A model generated the notes under the pieces. That model was not told the origin of the DNA. It searched no databases and saw only the letters and a program-made list of their open reading frames with translations. From assembly GCA_016875195.1 (NCBI GenBank), contig VGRY01000010.1, forward strand, positions 19,145 to 83,144: DNA of 64,000 nt, read 5' to 3'. Position numbers and translations under genes: made by a program. Source of the DNA: Deltaproteobacteria bacterium. Its GTDB lineage: Bacteria; Desulfobacterota; BSN033; UBA1163. Positions 39,259 through 49,168 of this stretch are shown here, piece after piece (position 1 is the stretch's first letter; each line of letters starts with the position of its first letter).

Positions 39259-40515
39259 ATGTCAAAAGGGTCGATCCTGCTTTTTACCTTTTTCCTCTTT
39301 CTTTTTGGGTGCTCAACCAAAACGACGGTCCAACCCGTCTCTTCCCCTCCTTCCATAGAGCCTGTTTATGGTCTGGATGACTATCTCTCCGGGATTCCTG
39401 TGGAGGAAAAAATTATAGAGGAGAAGGTTGAAACGGTGGAGATAAAAGAGGAAGAAAAGAAGGAGGAGGAGGAGAAAAAGGAGGAACAAATAATTAAGAA
39501 AGAAGATGTGGTTCATCTCACACCCGCTCCCATACCTACCATAGAACCTTTAGCGCTTCCTGACATCACTGTCTCCAACCTATTTCTCAAGCAAAAGAGA
39601 AAATTGGTTGCCACCCTCACCAATATCGGGACAGCCCCATTTCCTACCGAAAACGGGGAATTGATCCTGCATGTAGATGGTCGATTTGAGAAACGGTATG
39701 AGCTGAAAAGCCTTTCCGATAAGGCTCTCCTTCAACCCCAACAGAGCATTATCCTGCTAACGCCTTTTTCCATTTTTGGAAAACATGAGGTGGAGGCCCG
39801 GGTGAATACTTCCCCTGATCTCAGGGAATTGGATAAGGAGAATAACCAGTTAAAGAAAGTCCTTGAAGGCCTTGCCATCGGTCCCGACATTGTGATCAAG
39901 GATTTTGATTTGACAGAGGATCTGGAACTGAATATCATCCTCTCCAATGCAGGAGAGGCGGACCTCCGTAAGGGAGTCATTTTCCGGGTTCAGATTTTTT
40001 TGAATGACCGGAGGATTTCAGATTTTGAACATTTTATTTCAGAGGAACTAAAAGCCTATTCTAAGAACCAGTACACTCTTGAGCCACCCTATCGGGTTGG
40101 CCTGAAGGGGGTTTCCAAGATAAAAGTTTCCATTACCCCAAAACTTCGTCCGGATGACATCCGATTGGAGAATAATATTCTCGAAAGAAGGTTCGTTATC
40201 TTTCCCTTTCAGCTTGGAGCACAGGGAAGGGAACAATTCTCGTTTTTTGCCCCTTTCTTCCCCCCAAAGGAGGAAGAACTTTCTGAGAAAATAAAACTGG
40301 AAGTGAGATGGGAAGGGACGGACACCCCGCTGAAAGTGTCTTTCGGGGAATCGGAAAATGTTAAGGGACTTCCGGACGTTTCAGGGAAGAGTCCATTGAG
40401 AGTCGAATTACCTTTTTCCACGGGAGAAACTCAGAAAGAGAGGCTTTGGAAAATCTCCGTGACCAACCCTGTTGAAAGTAGAGTGGAAGGGCGTCTGATC
40501 ATACAACATCCATAA
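39259..40515 (+). CDS. Lipoprotein with two CARDB-like domains
   Basis: 418 residues from ATG 39259. Signal peptide with lipobox (FFLFLFGC). A Glu/Lys-only stretch follows (about 45-85, encoded by GAGGAG/GAAGAA runs), then two beta-sandwich units: DITVSNLFLKQKRKLVATLTNIGTAP... and DIVIKDFDLTEDLELNIILSNAGEAD..., both ending in a D-x-R-E-x-x-N-N motif (ELDKENNQL; RLENNILE), as in CARDB domains. The C-terminal third is another beta domain. Probably exposed at the cell surface or periplasm, perhaps for protein binding. Confidence 0.75.
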   Translation: MSKGSILLFTFFLFLFGCSTKTTVQPVSSPPSIEPVYGLDDYLSGIPVEEKIIEEKVETVEIKEEEKKEEEEKKEEQIIKKEDVVHLTPAPIPTIEPLALPDITVSNLFLKQKRKLVATLTNIGTAPFPTENGELILHVDGRFEKRYELKSLSDKALLQPQQSIILLTPFSIFGKHEVEARVNTSPDLRELDKENNQLKKVLEGLAIGPDIVIKDFDLTEDLELNIILSNAGEADLRKGVIFRVQIFLNDRRISDFEHFISEELKAYSKNQYTLEPPYRVGLKGVSKIKVSITPKLRPDDIRLENNILERRFVIFPFQLGAQGREQFSFFAPFFPPKEEELSEKIKLEVRWEGTDTPLKVSFGESENVKGLPDVSGKSPLRVELPFSTGETQKERLWKISVTNPVESRVEGRLIIQHP

Positions 40516-40840
40516 TCCGGCGGGGATGGAAGCTAACGTCCCTTAGGAATAAGGTTGTGCCTAAGATGATATGGGTCTAGGGAATTTAAATCCGAAGCAC
40601 GAAATCCAAAATTCGAAACAATCTCAAATGACCCAATATCAAATGTTCAAAACAAAAAAGTTTAATCCGAATTTTGAACATTCGAATTTGTCCTTCGACA
40701 AGCTCAGGATGGTGAGCAAAGTCGAACCATTTCGGATTTCGATATTCGAATTTCGAATTTTTTCAGCTGAAAAAGCCAATTTGGTTCCAACTATACCAGG
40801 TTGAATTTTTAAAGTTGAAAAATCCGAATGGGGAGCAGGC
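40516..40840. repeat. Gene-free stretch with nested interspersed repeats (family copy 3)
   Basis: 40588-40690 repeats the AATCCGAAGCACGAAAT...CGAAACAAT motif seen at 34747 and 55585, and 40734-40765 is the inverted half (TTTCGGATTTCGATATTCG). Between them lies a second repeat, CTTCGACAAGCTCAGGATGG...GTCGAACC (40693-40729), a common interspersed sequence inserted in the first. No gene or RNA is visible. Confidence 0.65.
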
Positions 40841-41986
40841 ATGGAAGGAATCTATATTCTCCTGGGAGCGGTCGTCGTACTGGCTGTCATTTTTTTTCTC
40901 CTGATGGAGCAGCGGTTGCGGAAGATCACCGAAGAAGTGACCAAGGCTCAATCCTCACAGGCCGTATGGGCATTGATTCAACAGCAGATCGAAAAGGTGA
41001 GAGAACAGGTGAACGAAGGTCTTGCCAGAAACATCTCCCAGATCTCCCAGCAGCAGGATTCGATCAACGCCCAGTTAAGGGGGATTACGGACCAGGTGAA
41101 CAAGCAACTTCAAAGCTCAAGCGGAGAGATCAACAAACGGCTGGACAATGCCGCCCGAGTCATCGGGGATGTTCAGAAAAATATCGGAGAACTCTCAGAA
41201 TCGAGCAGACGCATCTTTGAGGTTGGGAAAGACATTGCTACCCTTCAAGAGATTCTTCAGCCTCCGAAGTTGAGAGGAGGATTGGGAGAACAGTTTTTGG
41301 GGGAACTCTTATCCCAGATTCTTCCACCAGCGTTCTTTACCCTGCAATACCCGTTTTCGAGTGGAGAGAGGGTGGATGCTGTGGTAAGACTCGGAGAGAG
41401 ACTTGTTCCGATCGATTCCAAGTTTCCCCTCGATAATTTCAAACGGATCATCGAATGCAAAACCGAAGAAGAGAAAAAGGCCTTTCAGAAAACCTTTTCG
41501 AGGGATGTGAAAAAACATATTGACGACATCGCAAGCAAATATATTCTCCCCCAGGAAGGGACTTACGACTTTGCCCTTCTCTATATCCCCGCGGAAAATG
41601 TCTATTATGAAACCATCACCAAAGATGAGGCGTTCGGAGAGGAAAAGGGGATTTTAAATTATGCATTGAAAAAGAAGGTCATCCCGGTGTCGCCCAATTC
41701 CTTTTTTGCCTACCTTCAGGTGATCGTCCTCGGGCTCAGGGGGTTGAAGATCGAAAAGGATGCGCATCGCATTCTGGATTCGCTTTCGGGTCTGAATAAG
41801 GAACTGGAGACTTTTCAGGGAGAGTTTCAATTGGTTGGAAAACATATCTCCAATGCAATGAATAAGTATGAAGATGCAAGAAGACGTCTGGATAAATTCA
41901 GCTTCAAATTTGAACAGATCGAAAGCCAGCCTGACTTGCCACTGTCTGAAATAGGGAATGAACCTAAAAACGAGAAGATAGGATGA
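40841..41986 (+). CDS. rmuC: DNA recombination protein RmuC
   Basis: 381 residues. One N-terminal membrane anchor (GIYILLGAVVVLAVIFFLL), a long coiled coil (about 25-120), then the RmuC nuclease-like domain: GGLGEQFLGELLSQILP, RVDAVVRLGERLVPIDSKFPLDNF, and NVYYETITKDE. Limits inversions at inverted repeats. The following HD gene overlaps its stop (ATGATT within the last codons), so the two are coupled. Confidence 0.93.
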   Translation: MEGIYILLGAVVVLAVIFFLLMEQRLRKITEEVTKAQSSQAVWALIQQQIEKVREQVNEGLARNISQISQQQDSINAQLRGITDQVNKQLQSSSGEINKRLDNAARVIGDVQKNIGELSESSRRIFEVGKDIATLQEILQPPKLRGGLGEQFLGELLSQILPPAFFTLQYPFSSGERVDAVVRLGERLVPIDSKFPLDNFKRIIECKTEEEKKAFQKTFSRDVKKHIDDIASKYILPQEGTYDFALLYIPAENVYYETITKDEAFGEEKGILNYALKKKVIPVSPNSFFAYLQVIVLGLRGLKIEKDAHRILDSLSGLNKELETFQGEFQLVGKHISNAMNKYEDARRRLDKFSFKFEQIESQPDLPLSEIGNEPKNEKIG

Positions 41987-42624
41987 TTCCGACAAGAGGA
42001 GATTGTTTGCAATTGATGTTGAGATACGGAATGCTGGAAAACATCGTTGATCATAGCCTCGAAGTGGCCAGAGTGGCGCTTTTTCTTTCCGCTGAATTGA
42101 ACAGAAGGGGTCAAAAAATCGACATGCCTCTGGTTGAAGCCTCAGCCCTGCTTCACGACCTGACCAAAACGGAGTGCCTCAGGACAAAGGAAGATCACGC
42201 CCTGACTGGTTCGAGGCTTTTGAAGGAGATAGGATACGAAAGGATAGCGAATATTGTGGCAGAGCATATCCATTTATCCAAAGAGACGGATCCCTCCTGG
42301 ATATCCGAAGAGGAAGTGGTCAATTACGCTGACAAACGCGTGCAACATGATCAGATTGTCTCCTTAGAAGAGAGGTTCGAAGATCTGAAGAAACGGTATG
42401 GCAAGAGTGAAAGGGCTCTCCAATTATTAGAAGGTTTGAGAAAAGCGACCTTTGATATTGAAAGAAAAATCTTTTCCATCTTAGAAATTGACCCAGGCCA
42501 TCTCCAATCTTATGTGCTGGATGCAGATCGCGGATGCCGGAGTGAATCACAAGAGAAGAATCTGTCCCCACAAAGCAAAATGGAAGGGGAGAACAGCGTC
42601 TTCTATCCCCGGGAAGAAGAATGA
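41983..42624 (+). CDS. HD-domain (HDIG) hydrolase
   Basis: 213 residues. DHSLEVARVALFL, ALLHDLTKTECLR and DHALTGSRLLKEIGYERIANIVAEHIHL give the His/Asp metal-binding set of HDIG proteins; NYADKRVQHDQIVSLEERF follows. Similar stand-alone HD proteins are nucleotide phosphohydrolases of unknown specificity. The last 35 residues are polar and weakly conserved-looking. Coupled to rmuC by a 4-base overlap. Confidence 0.85.
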   Translation: MIPTRGDCLQLMLRYGMLENIVDHSLEVARVALFLSAELNRRGQKIDMPLVEASALLHDLTKTECLRTKEDHALTGSRLLKEIGYERIANIVAEHIHLSKETDPSWISEEEVVNYADKRVQHDQIVSLEERFEDLKKRYGKSERALQLLEGLRKATFDIERKIFSILEIDPGHLQSYVLDADRGCRSESQEKNLSPQSKMEGENSVFYPREEE

Positions 42625-42653
42625 TTCATCCCGAATTTTTTTAATAAAAACAC

Positions 42654-42683
42654 TTGACTTTTAAAATGGCCGTGATTTATGAT
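42654..42683 (+). promoter_or_regulatory. Probable strong promoter of the HU gene
   Basis: TTGACT (42654-42659) and TATGAT (42678-42683), 18 bases apart, 58 bases before the HU start codon. Confidence 0.6.
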
Positions 42684-42741
42684 GAGCATCGATTTCAATA
42701 AGGCCAAAATAACATTCCAGATCAAGGAGGAGGTGAGTTAG

Positions 42742-43014
42742 ATGACAAAAGCAGATTTGGTAGCAGCGATTGGAAAAGATGCGAAGATTTCCAAAGCTTC
42801 GGCTGAAAAAGCCCTGAATGCCTTTGCGGCCAACGTGACGAAGGCTCTTAAAAAAGGAGACAGGATGGCTCTCCCTGGATTTGGGACTTTTTCTGTGTCA
42901 AAGAGAAAAGCGAGGGTAGGGAGAAACCCTCAGACAGGAAAGGAGATTAAAATTCCTGCTGCAAAGGTGGCTAAGTTCAAAGCAGGAAGCGCTCTAAAAA
43001 AAGCGGTAAAGTAA
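42742..43014 (+). CDS. hup: HU-family DNA-binding protein
   Basis: 90 residues, normal. [65 protein letters not shown] with the GRNPQTG beta-arm that inserts into the minor groove. The ribosome site AAGGAGGAGGT is strong and a terminator follows. Chromosome-folding protein made in quantity. IHF-like alternatives are less likely from the arm sequence. Confidence 0.95.
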   Translation: MTKADLVAAIGKDAKISKASAEKALNAFAANVTKALKKGDRMALPGFGTFSVSKRKARVGRNPQTGKEIKIPAAKVAKFKAGSALKKAVK

Positions 43015-43042
43015 TCTTAAACTATTATGATTTATTCTTAAT

Positions 43043-43074
43043 AAAAAAGGGGAGATGTTTCTCCCCTTTTTTAT
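43043..43074 (+). terminator. Rho-independent terminator after HU
   Basis: AAAAAGGGGAGA pairs with TCTCCCCTTTTTT around a TGTT loop, then TATTAATTA. 29 bases after the HU stop. Confidence 0.9.
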
Positions 43075-43655
43075 TAATTACGAGACAAACGAAAGGTTGC
43101 TCTGAAAGGACTTTTTAAACAGGTTATTAACAGTGGCATACTATAGAGGAGGCCAATACCCCCAAGATATTGTGTTTCTATTATGCTACAACACAACAAA
43201 ATAACTAATTGAAATGATAAGATTTTTATTGGTGCTAAATTTTTTCATACTTCTTCCCATTATGAAAAGAATGGGGTAGGAGGTAAAAATCGGTTTTTTC
43301 CACAAGATTTGCACAATTAGGGTGCATCGACCTCCAGGCCTTGATTTTAGCGGTTTTGAAGGCCTTATCTCTCTTGTCCCATTGATACGTAAATAGTTCC
43401 TCTTACCCTCCTTCGGAGATCAAAGCGGGTTCAGCAAACGAGCGCCCCCAACGTGGCAAGCATCGTATTTACCGATATTAGAATAAGCTACGGATGTCTT
43501 CCCCTTATAGGCAAATGTTTTTAGAGATGCATGATCATCTTCTCCTTTGTCAGCGCGGGCTCCATTATCCCCCTCAATTGGTAAGTCAGAAATCATATTG
43601 AAACAGAAAGGTGTTTCTGTTATTGTTCAAAAAAGTTTTATCCTGTGGAGAATCG
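43075..43655. other. Gene-free 580-bp stretch before selB; possible structured RNA on minus strand
   Basis: No convincing reading frame on either strand. On the minus strand, near 43428-43399, CCGCTT-TGAT-CTCC-GAA-GGAG-GGT-AAGAGG folds into a stable hairpin preceded by TGAACC and followed by AAC. Further along, AAGGCCTT and AAGGCCT (43364-43333) can pair. Overall layout vaguely recalls 6S RNA, but I cannot confirm it. The + strand end contains only a short leader for selB. No selC-like tRNA is visible here. Confidence 0.35.
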
Positions 43656-45572
43656 ATGAAGCATGTCATCCTTGGCACAGCAGGACATATTGACCATGGA
43701 AAGACCTCCTTGGTTAAGGCCCTGACCGGTGTTGATACAGACCGATTGAAGGAAGAGAAGGAAAGGGGGATTACGATCGAATTAGGGTTCACCTTCTTGG
43801 ATCTTCCAAGTGGCATCCGGTTAGGTATTGTCGATGTACCAGGCCACGAAAAGTTTGTTAAGCATATGGTGGCCGGGGTATGGGGCATAGATCTTGTAGC
43901 CCTCGTCATTGCAGCCGACGAAGGGGTAATGCCTCAGACAAAAGAACATCTGGATATCTGCACTCTTCTGAAAGTCAAAAAAGGGTTGATCATTCTTACT
44001 AAGATGGATATGGTTGACCGAGACCTCTTAGATCTGGTTAAAGAGGAAGTGGTCGACGCTGTCAAACATACCTTTTTAAAAGACGTCCCCATTGTTGCCG
44101 TGTCTTCAACGACAGGTGAGGGGATTCCGCACTTAATTTCGATTCTTGATGGCCTTTCGAAGGAGGTGGAAGAAAGATCTTCTGACGGTCTTTTTCGATT
44201 ACCTATCGACCGTGTCTTCATCATGAAAGGATTCGGCACGGTAGCCACAGGAACCATCGTCTCTGGCCAGATCGCACTTGGAGAACCCCTGGAAGTCCTT
44301 CCCTCGGGCAGGGAGGGCAAGATCAGGAATATTCAGGTCTATAATCAGTCCGTTGAGAAAGCAGAAGCCGGACAGCGGGCAGCCGTCAATATCCAAGGGA
44401 TTGAAACTTCGGATATCAACAGGGGGGATGTCCTCGCCCGCCCTAAAACCCTTATTGCGACAAGAACACTTGATGCCTACCTGGAATATTTACCAGGCAC
44501 TCAGAAACCCCTCAAAAATAGAACCATTCAGAGGTTTCATATCGGCACGAGTCTGGCTACCGCCTCGATCTACCTCATTGATCGGGATGAACTATCCCCT
44601 GGAGAAGGTGGATTTGTCCAAATGAGATTGGACCGGCCCATTGTCGCTTTACCTCAAGACCGTTTTGTTCTCAGGGGTTCGTCGATCATTCAAACCATTG
44701 GAGGAGGGGTGATTCTTGATACCCATCCTGAAAAACATAGACGGTTTTCAGAGAAGGTCGTTTCGGATTTAACCCTTCTCAGGGATGGAAGCGGAGAGGA
44801 AGCCCTCGGCCAACATATCCTTCATTCAGGCATAGGGGGCATGAGTCTGGATGACCTTTTGAAGCGGGTAGCCATGGCCCCGGATAAGGCCCAGGCTATT
44901 CTCAGAAGAATGGTTGAGAAAAAGGACCTCATTCTGGTGGATTTGGATAAGCTTAAGGTTGTAGATTTCTCTCGTTACCAGGGATTACGGGAAGCTGTGT
45001 TGGCACAGCTAAAGGAATTCCATGCTAAGTTTCCAATGAAATCAGGCCTGCTGAAAGAAGAGTTGAGGACAAAACTGCCTGCGGAAGTGGATATAAAGCT
45101 CTTTCAAATCCTGATCAACGAACTCATCCAGACCGGAAAGATCGTTCTGGAAAAAGACAAATTGAGGTTGCCGGAACACCGGGTTTCCTCGTCAGACGAG
45201 AAGGGTCTGGTGAAAAAGGTGGAGGAGGCGATTCTAAAGGGAGGAGTACAGCCTCCGTCTCCGAAGGAATTAGCCGAGGCTTGGTCTGAGGAGGAGAAGG
45301 CAATTCAGGCGATTTTTGAGCATCTTATCCATGAAGGCGTCTTGGTGAAGATCAAGAGCGGGATCTATTTTCATCGCACCCAATTTCAAAAACTGAAGGA
45401 GGAACTGGTTCGTTTTTTAAAGACGAACAAAGAGATCACGACCCCTCAGTTTAAGGAGATGACTGGAGCATCAAGAAAATATGTCATCCCCTTGATCGAA
45501 TATTTTGATCAGATCAAATTGACCCTACGGTTAGGGGATAAGAGGGTATTGAGGGCTGGCAAAGAAGGTTAA
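43656..45572 (+). CDS. selB: Selenocysteine-specific elongation factor SelB
   Basis: 638 residues. GTPase domain: [19 protein letters not shown] (G1), [11 protein letters not shown] (G2), VDVPGHEKF (G3), LTKMDMVD (G4); then beta-barrel domains ([19 protein letters not shown]) and four winged helices at the C-terminus (about 390-638) that bind the SECIS hairpin of mRNA. It delivers Sec-tRNA to UGA codons. Start ATG 43656 has GGAG. No selA, selC or selenoprotein gene is evident in the window, so its partners lie elsewhere. Confidence 0.94.
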   Translation: MKHVILGTAGHIDHGKTSLVKALTGVDTDRLKEEKERGITIELGFTFLDLPSGIRLGIVDVPGHEKFVKHMVAGVWGIDLVALVIAADEGVMPQTKEHLDICTLLKVKKGLIILTKMDMVDRDLLDLVKEEVVDAVKHTFLKDVPIVAVSSTTGEGIPHLISILDGLSKEVEERSSDGLFRLPIDRVFIMKGFGTVATGTIVSGQIALGEPLEVLPSGREGKIRNIQVYNQSVEKAEAGQRAAVNIQGIETSDINRGDVLARPKTLIATRTLDAYLEYLPGTQKPLKNRTIQRFHIGTSLATASIYLIDRDELSPGEGGFVQMRLDRPIVALPQDRFVLRGSSIIQTIGGGVILDTHPEKHRRFSEKVVSDLTLLRDGSGEEALGQHILHSGIGGMSLDDLLKRVAMAPDKAQAILRRMVEKKDLILVDLDKLKVVDFSRYQGLREAVLAQLKEFHAKFPMKSGLLKEELRTKLPAEVDIKLFQILINELIQTGKIVLEKDKLRLPEHRVSSSDEKGLVKKVEEAILKGGVQPPSPKELAEAWSEEEKAIQAIFEHLIHEGVLVKIKSGIYFHRTQFQKLKEELVRFLKTNKEITTPQFKEMTGASRKYVIPLIEYFDQIKLTLRLGDKRVLRAGKEG

Positions 45573-45659
45573 ATACTGATGGATGAAGGTTATGGCGACG
45601 AAGCCCATGCGTACCGGCACTCAGCATTTCATTATAGAATGAAAGAAAATGTCGTTCAA

Positions 45660-45790
45660 CGGTGACGATGCTCGTATCGAAACTAGATGTACGATACTCG
45701 AATTTGGATAAAAATGGATTCGAGCCTCCAGTTTCGACAGTCGAGTACCGATACGAGCTTCGACAACGACAAACATGGATTTCAATTTAA
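45660..45790. repeat. Intergenic inverted repeat between selB and the TPR gene
   Basis: GCTCGTATCG and CGATACGAGC form a perfect 10-bp inverted pair, with further TACGATACTCGAA/TTCGAGCC and GTCGAGTACCGATACG pairing inside. AT-rich interspersed element; no coding potential. Confidence 0.55.
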
Positions 45791-45846
45791 CGATACGGGA
45801 TTTAGTGATACCCAAGGACTAATGAATTTTTAGAAAGGGGCTAACG

Positions 45847-46548
45847 ATGAAGGTAAAGAAGAAGATTACGAAGAAAAAGTTAAAACAACCGGACGAGTTT
45901 CTCACATTAACCGAAAAATCTTATCTCTTTGTCGACCAGCATCTTAAAAAGATAGGAATCGGTGCGATGATCGTTTTAGTCGTTATCCTGTCCTTCTTCT
46001 TGTATCGCATGTGGGATCAAGGAAAAGAAGACGAGGCAAATCAGAAGTTTGCTTCAGCCCTTGAAGGTTACCTGATGGCCAGTTCTCCCTATCGTGAAGC
46101 AACGCCGGCAGAGTATAAAAAGGTGTTGGAAGGATTTGAAGAGGTGATCAAGACCTATCCAAGGACCTCATCAGGGAGGTTTTCACTCCTTCATAAAGGG
46201 AGGATCCACCTTCGTCTGGGTGAATTGGATGAGGCAATCAATGCCTTTGACGGTTTCCTTAAGAAAGCTGGCAAAGAAAGGTTATATCAACTGTTTGCAT
46301 ATGAGGGGTTAGGGTATGCTTATGAGGGGAAAAAGGATTATGAAAAAGCTGTGAAAGCTTATCAGGAGATCATCAAATTAGGGACAGGATATGATTGGGC
46401 TGGAACCCATTTGAGCATTGCAAGATGCTATGAGAAAATGGGCAAAACTAATGAAGCCCTTGAGAATTATAAGGCATTTTTAAAAATCTCACCAAAATCG
46501 CTCTCGGCCAATACTGCTCTTAAAAAAGTATCAATATTTGAGAAATAG
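45847..46548 (+). CDS. Membrane-anchored TPR protein (YfgM-like)
   Basis: 233 residues. Lysine-rich cytoplasmic start, one membrane segment (IGIGAMIVLVVILSFFLYRMW, about 36-58), then periplasmic TPR units: LLHKGRIHLRLGELDEAINAF, FAYEGLGYAYEGKKDYEKAVKAY, THLSIARCYEKMGKTNEALENY. YfgM-type proteins assist secreted proteins at the translocon. Good ribosome site (GAAAGGGG). Transcribed alone before iorA. Confidence 0.8.
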   Translation: MKVKKKITKKKLKQPDEFLTLTEKSYLFVDQHLKKIGIGAMIVLVVILSFFLYRMWDQGKEDEANQKFASALEGYLMASSPYREATPAEYKKVLEGFEEVIKTYPRTSSGRFSLLHKGRIHLRLGELDEAINAFDGFLKKAGKERLYQLFAYEGLGYAYEGKKDYEKAVKAYQEIIKLGTGYDWAGTHLSIARCYEKMGKTNEALENYKAFLKISPKSLSANTALKKVSIFEK

Positions 46549-46654
46549 TTGAGCAAGTTAAATATTTCACTTGACAATTTGATTTATTTCAGTAAATTTG
46601 TGATAAAAATTACATAGTAGAAAAGAAAAAGAGAGCCACAATCAGGAGGCTATT

Positions 46655-48469
46655 ATGGAAAAGATATTACAGGGAAATTATGCAATTGCAAGAGGGGCAT
46701 GGGAGGCAGGGTTAAAGGTTGCCTGCGCTTATCCTGGAACACCAAGCAGCGAGATCCTCTTTGCCATTTCGAGTCAATATAAGAATGATATTCAGGCCGA
46801 GTGGGCACCAAATGAAAAGGTTGCCCTTGAGGTGGCCATTGGGGCGTCATTTACAGGCGCAAGATCGCTGGCCTGTATGAAGCATGTGGGATTAAATGTT
46901 GCTTCAGACCCCTTCATGACAGTTGCCTATACTGGTGTTAAAGGCGGTCTTGTCATTGTCGTGGCCGATGATCCTTATGCCCATAGTTCTCAGAATGAAC
47001 AGGATAGCCGCCATTGGGCAAGATTCGGCAAAGTGCCTATGATTGAGCCTTCAGATTCCCAGGAGTGCAAGGACTTCACCAAGCTATCCTATGACCTGAG
47101 CGAACAGTTTGATACCCCTGTGCTCTTGAGAACAGAGACCCGTATCTCCCATTCCTTCTCGCCCGTTTCGTTTGATGATCGGAGAGAGTCTATTATCCCT
47201 ATTGGGCTCGATTTGAAAGATGCCCCTAAATATACGATGGTCCCCATCTATGTCCGTATGAGGCGGGTTGTGGTGGAGGATAGGATGAAGAAGTTGGAGG
47301 CATTCGCCGATGAATTTAAACATAATGTAATGGAGATCAATGATCCCAAAATTGGGGTGATCACCAGCGGGGTTTCTTACAACTATACCAAAGAGGTATT
47401 TCCTAATTATTCCTACCTGAAATTAGGGATGGTCTGGCCTCTTCCGAAGAAGCTCATCAGAGAGTTTTTCTCCAAAGTTAAGAAGGTGATCATTGTGGAA
47501 GAGCTCGATCCTTTCCTCGAAACCGAGATCAGAGCCATGGGTTATAAGATTTTTCACGGAAAAGATGTCCTGCCAGGTTTTTATGAATTCAGCCCGGAAA
47601 TCGTGGAAAAATCGATCAAAGGAAAGGGTTACAAACCCCCTAAAGAGAGAATCAATCCAGAAGAATTTCCAAAGAGGCCACCCAACCTCTGTTCCGGCTG
47701 TTCGCATCGGCCTCTCTTTTATGCTTTGAAAAAGTTAGGTGTTTTTGTTTTCGGGGACATTGGCTGCTATACACTTGCGGCAGCTCCCCCTCTTAATGCC
47801 GTTCATTCCACTGTTTGTATGGGAGCGGGAGTGGGAGGTGCATTCGGAGCAATGAAGGCGCTGGGTAAAGAAGGACTGGGAAAAGTCTGTTCGGTCATTG
47901 GAGACTCGACCTTTCTCCACGGAGGAATCGCGCCTCTGATGGATATTGTCTACAATAAGGGAAATGCAACAACTCTCATCCTCGACAACCGGACTACCGG
48001 CATGACAGGCCTTCAGGAACATCCCGGAACGGGTTTTACAATCTCAGGAGAAACGACCAACCAGATTGACATCGAGACTTTGGTCAGGGCCTTAGGGGTC
48101 AAACATGTGAGAAAAATCGATCCCTATCATATTACAAAGGCCATGGAAGTGATCAAAGAAGAGATCGAAAGGGATGAACCCTCCGTGATTATTACCGTGA
48201 ACGGGCCCTGCATGCTCCACCGAAGAGAAAAGAGAAAATTTGAACACGCCTATTATGAAATTGATACAGAAAATTGCCGGGGCTGTAAAATGTGTCTGGA
48301 TATTGGTTGTCCTGCCATCAGCTGGAGGGAGGTGGGCGACGATGAGGCAACCACCAAGGATGGACACAAGCGAAAGGGGGTTGTCTCCATCAATCGCATA
48401 CAATGTCCGGGTTGCGGTGTTTGCCAGCAGATTTGCAAGTTTGAGGCGATCGTTCCTGGAAAGGCGTAG
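46655..48469 (+). CDS. iorA: Indolepyruvate:ferredoxin oxidoreductase alpha subunit
   Basis: 604 residues. Oxidatively decarboxylates aryl pyruvates to aryl acetyl-CoA, reducing ferredoxin. Seen: GNYAIARGAWEAGLKVACAYPGTPSSE, PNEKVALEVAIGASFTGARSL, the TPP-binding domain with GDIGCYTL and GDSTFLHGGI, and the C-terminal ferredoxin part with CRGCKMCLDIGCP and CPGCGVCQQIC (two 4Fe-4S clusters). Strong ribosome site CAGGAGG. Operon with iorB 9 bases downstream. Indicates anaerobic aromatic amino-acid metabolism. Confidence 0.96.
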   Translation: MEKILQGNYAIARGAWEAGLKVACAYPGTPSSEILFAISSQYKNDIQAEWAPNEKVALEVAIGASFTGARSLACMKHVGLNVASDPFMTVAYTGVKGGLVIVVADDPYAHSSQNEQDSRHWARFGKVPMIEPSDSQECKDFTKLSYDLSEQFDTPVLLRTETRISHSFSPVSFDDRRESIIPIGLDLKDAPKYTMVPIYVRMRRVVVEDRMKKLEAFADEFKHNVMEINDPKIGVITSGVSYNYTKEVFPNYSYLKLGMVWPLPKKLIREFFSKVKKVIIVEELDPFLETEIRAMGYKIFHGKDVLPGFYEFSPEIVEKSIKGKGYKPPKERINPEEFPKRPPNLCSGCSHRPLFYALKKLGVFVFGDIGCYTLAAAPPLNAVHSTVCMGAGVGGAFGAMKALGKEGLGKVCSVIGDSTFLHGGIAPLMDIVYNKGNATTLILDNRTTGMTGLQEHPGTGFTISGETTNQIDIETLVRALGVKHVRKIDPYHITKAMEVIKEEIERDEPSVIITVNGPCMLHRREKRKFEHAYYEIDTENCRGCKMCLDIGCPAISWREVGDDEATTKDGHKRKGVVSINRIQCPGCGVCQQICKFEAIVPGKA

Positions 48470-48478
48470 GAGGAAAAA

Positions 48479-49063
48479 ATGGAAGAAAAAGTGACCAATG
48501 TTCTGTTATCAGGAGTAGGGGGGCAAGGGACCATTCTGGCCAGTGATATCCTTTGCTCCGTATTTCATGAAGTGGGCTATGATGTAAAGAAGAGTGAAGT
48601 TCATGGGATGGCCCAGAGGGGTGGAGATGTGACCACCCATTTCCGGTTCGGGAAAAAGGTCTACTCCCCTTTGATCAAATATGGAGATGTGGACTTCCTC
48701 ATTTCCTTCGAGCTTCTTGAAGGACTTCGTTACATCAACTGGTTGAAGAAGGATGGAAAGGTTCTTCTTAATGATCAGGAGACCCTTCCTCCCGCGGTTA
48801 CCCGTGGGACGATGAAGTATCCTGAGGGTGTGGTTAAGACGTTCAGAAAATATTTTAAAAAGAATACCTTTGTGATCGATGGATTAAATATTGCGATCCG
48901 GTGCGGGGATGCAAGGGCGGTCAATATTGTTACCCTTGGCGCCTTTTCCAATTTCTTTGATATTAAGGAAGAGGTCTGGGAAAAGAACCTTCTTGAACAT
49001 CTCCCCGAAAAAGTCCATTCGCTTAACTCCAATGCCTTCAGAGAAGGAAAGAAGGCCATTTGA
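48479..49063 (+). CDS. iorB: Indolepyruvate:ferredoxin oxidoreductase beta subunit
   Basis: 194 residues. The gamma-type pyruvate:ferredoxin domain: VTNVLLSGVGGQGTILASDIL, KKSEVHGMAQRGGDVTTHFRFG, and SFELLEGLRYINWL. Partner of IorA; the two make the catalytic unit. TAGGAGG in front. A strong terminator follows. Confidence 0.95.
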   Translation: MEEKVTNVLLSGVGGQGTILASDILCSVFHEVGYDVKKSEVHGMAQRGGDVTTHFRFGKKVYSPLIKYGDVDFLISFELLEGLRYINWLKKDGKVLLNDQETLPPAVTRGTMKYPEGVVKTFRKYFKKNTFVIDGLNIAIRCGDARAVNIVTLGAFSNFFDIKEEVWEKNLLEHLPEKVHSLNSNAFREGKKAI

Positions 49064-49085
49064 AACGAATCGATGGTTGTTGTTT

Positions 49086-49127
49086 AAAGGGGCGAAGAGA
49101 ATAACTCTTCGCCCCTTTGTTTTTTAG
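49086..49127 (+). terminator. Rho-independent terminator after iorB
   Basis: AAAGGGGCGAAGAG pairs with CTCTTCGCCCCTTTG around an AATAA-type loop, followed by TTTTTT. 22 bases after the stop. Confidence 0.9.
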
Positions 49128-49168
49128 ACCTGCTCTTTTATAATTTTAAAAGGCGGAGGTTATAAACC

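Noticed and set aside
43075..43655. A selenocysteine tRNA (selC) upstream of selB
   Set aside because: No sequence with a UCA anticodon in a long-acceptor tRNA fold and no CCA end was visible on either strand.
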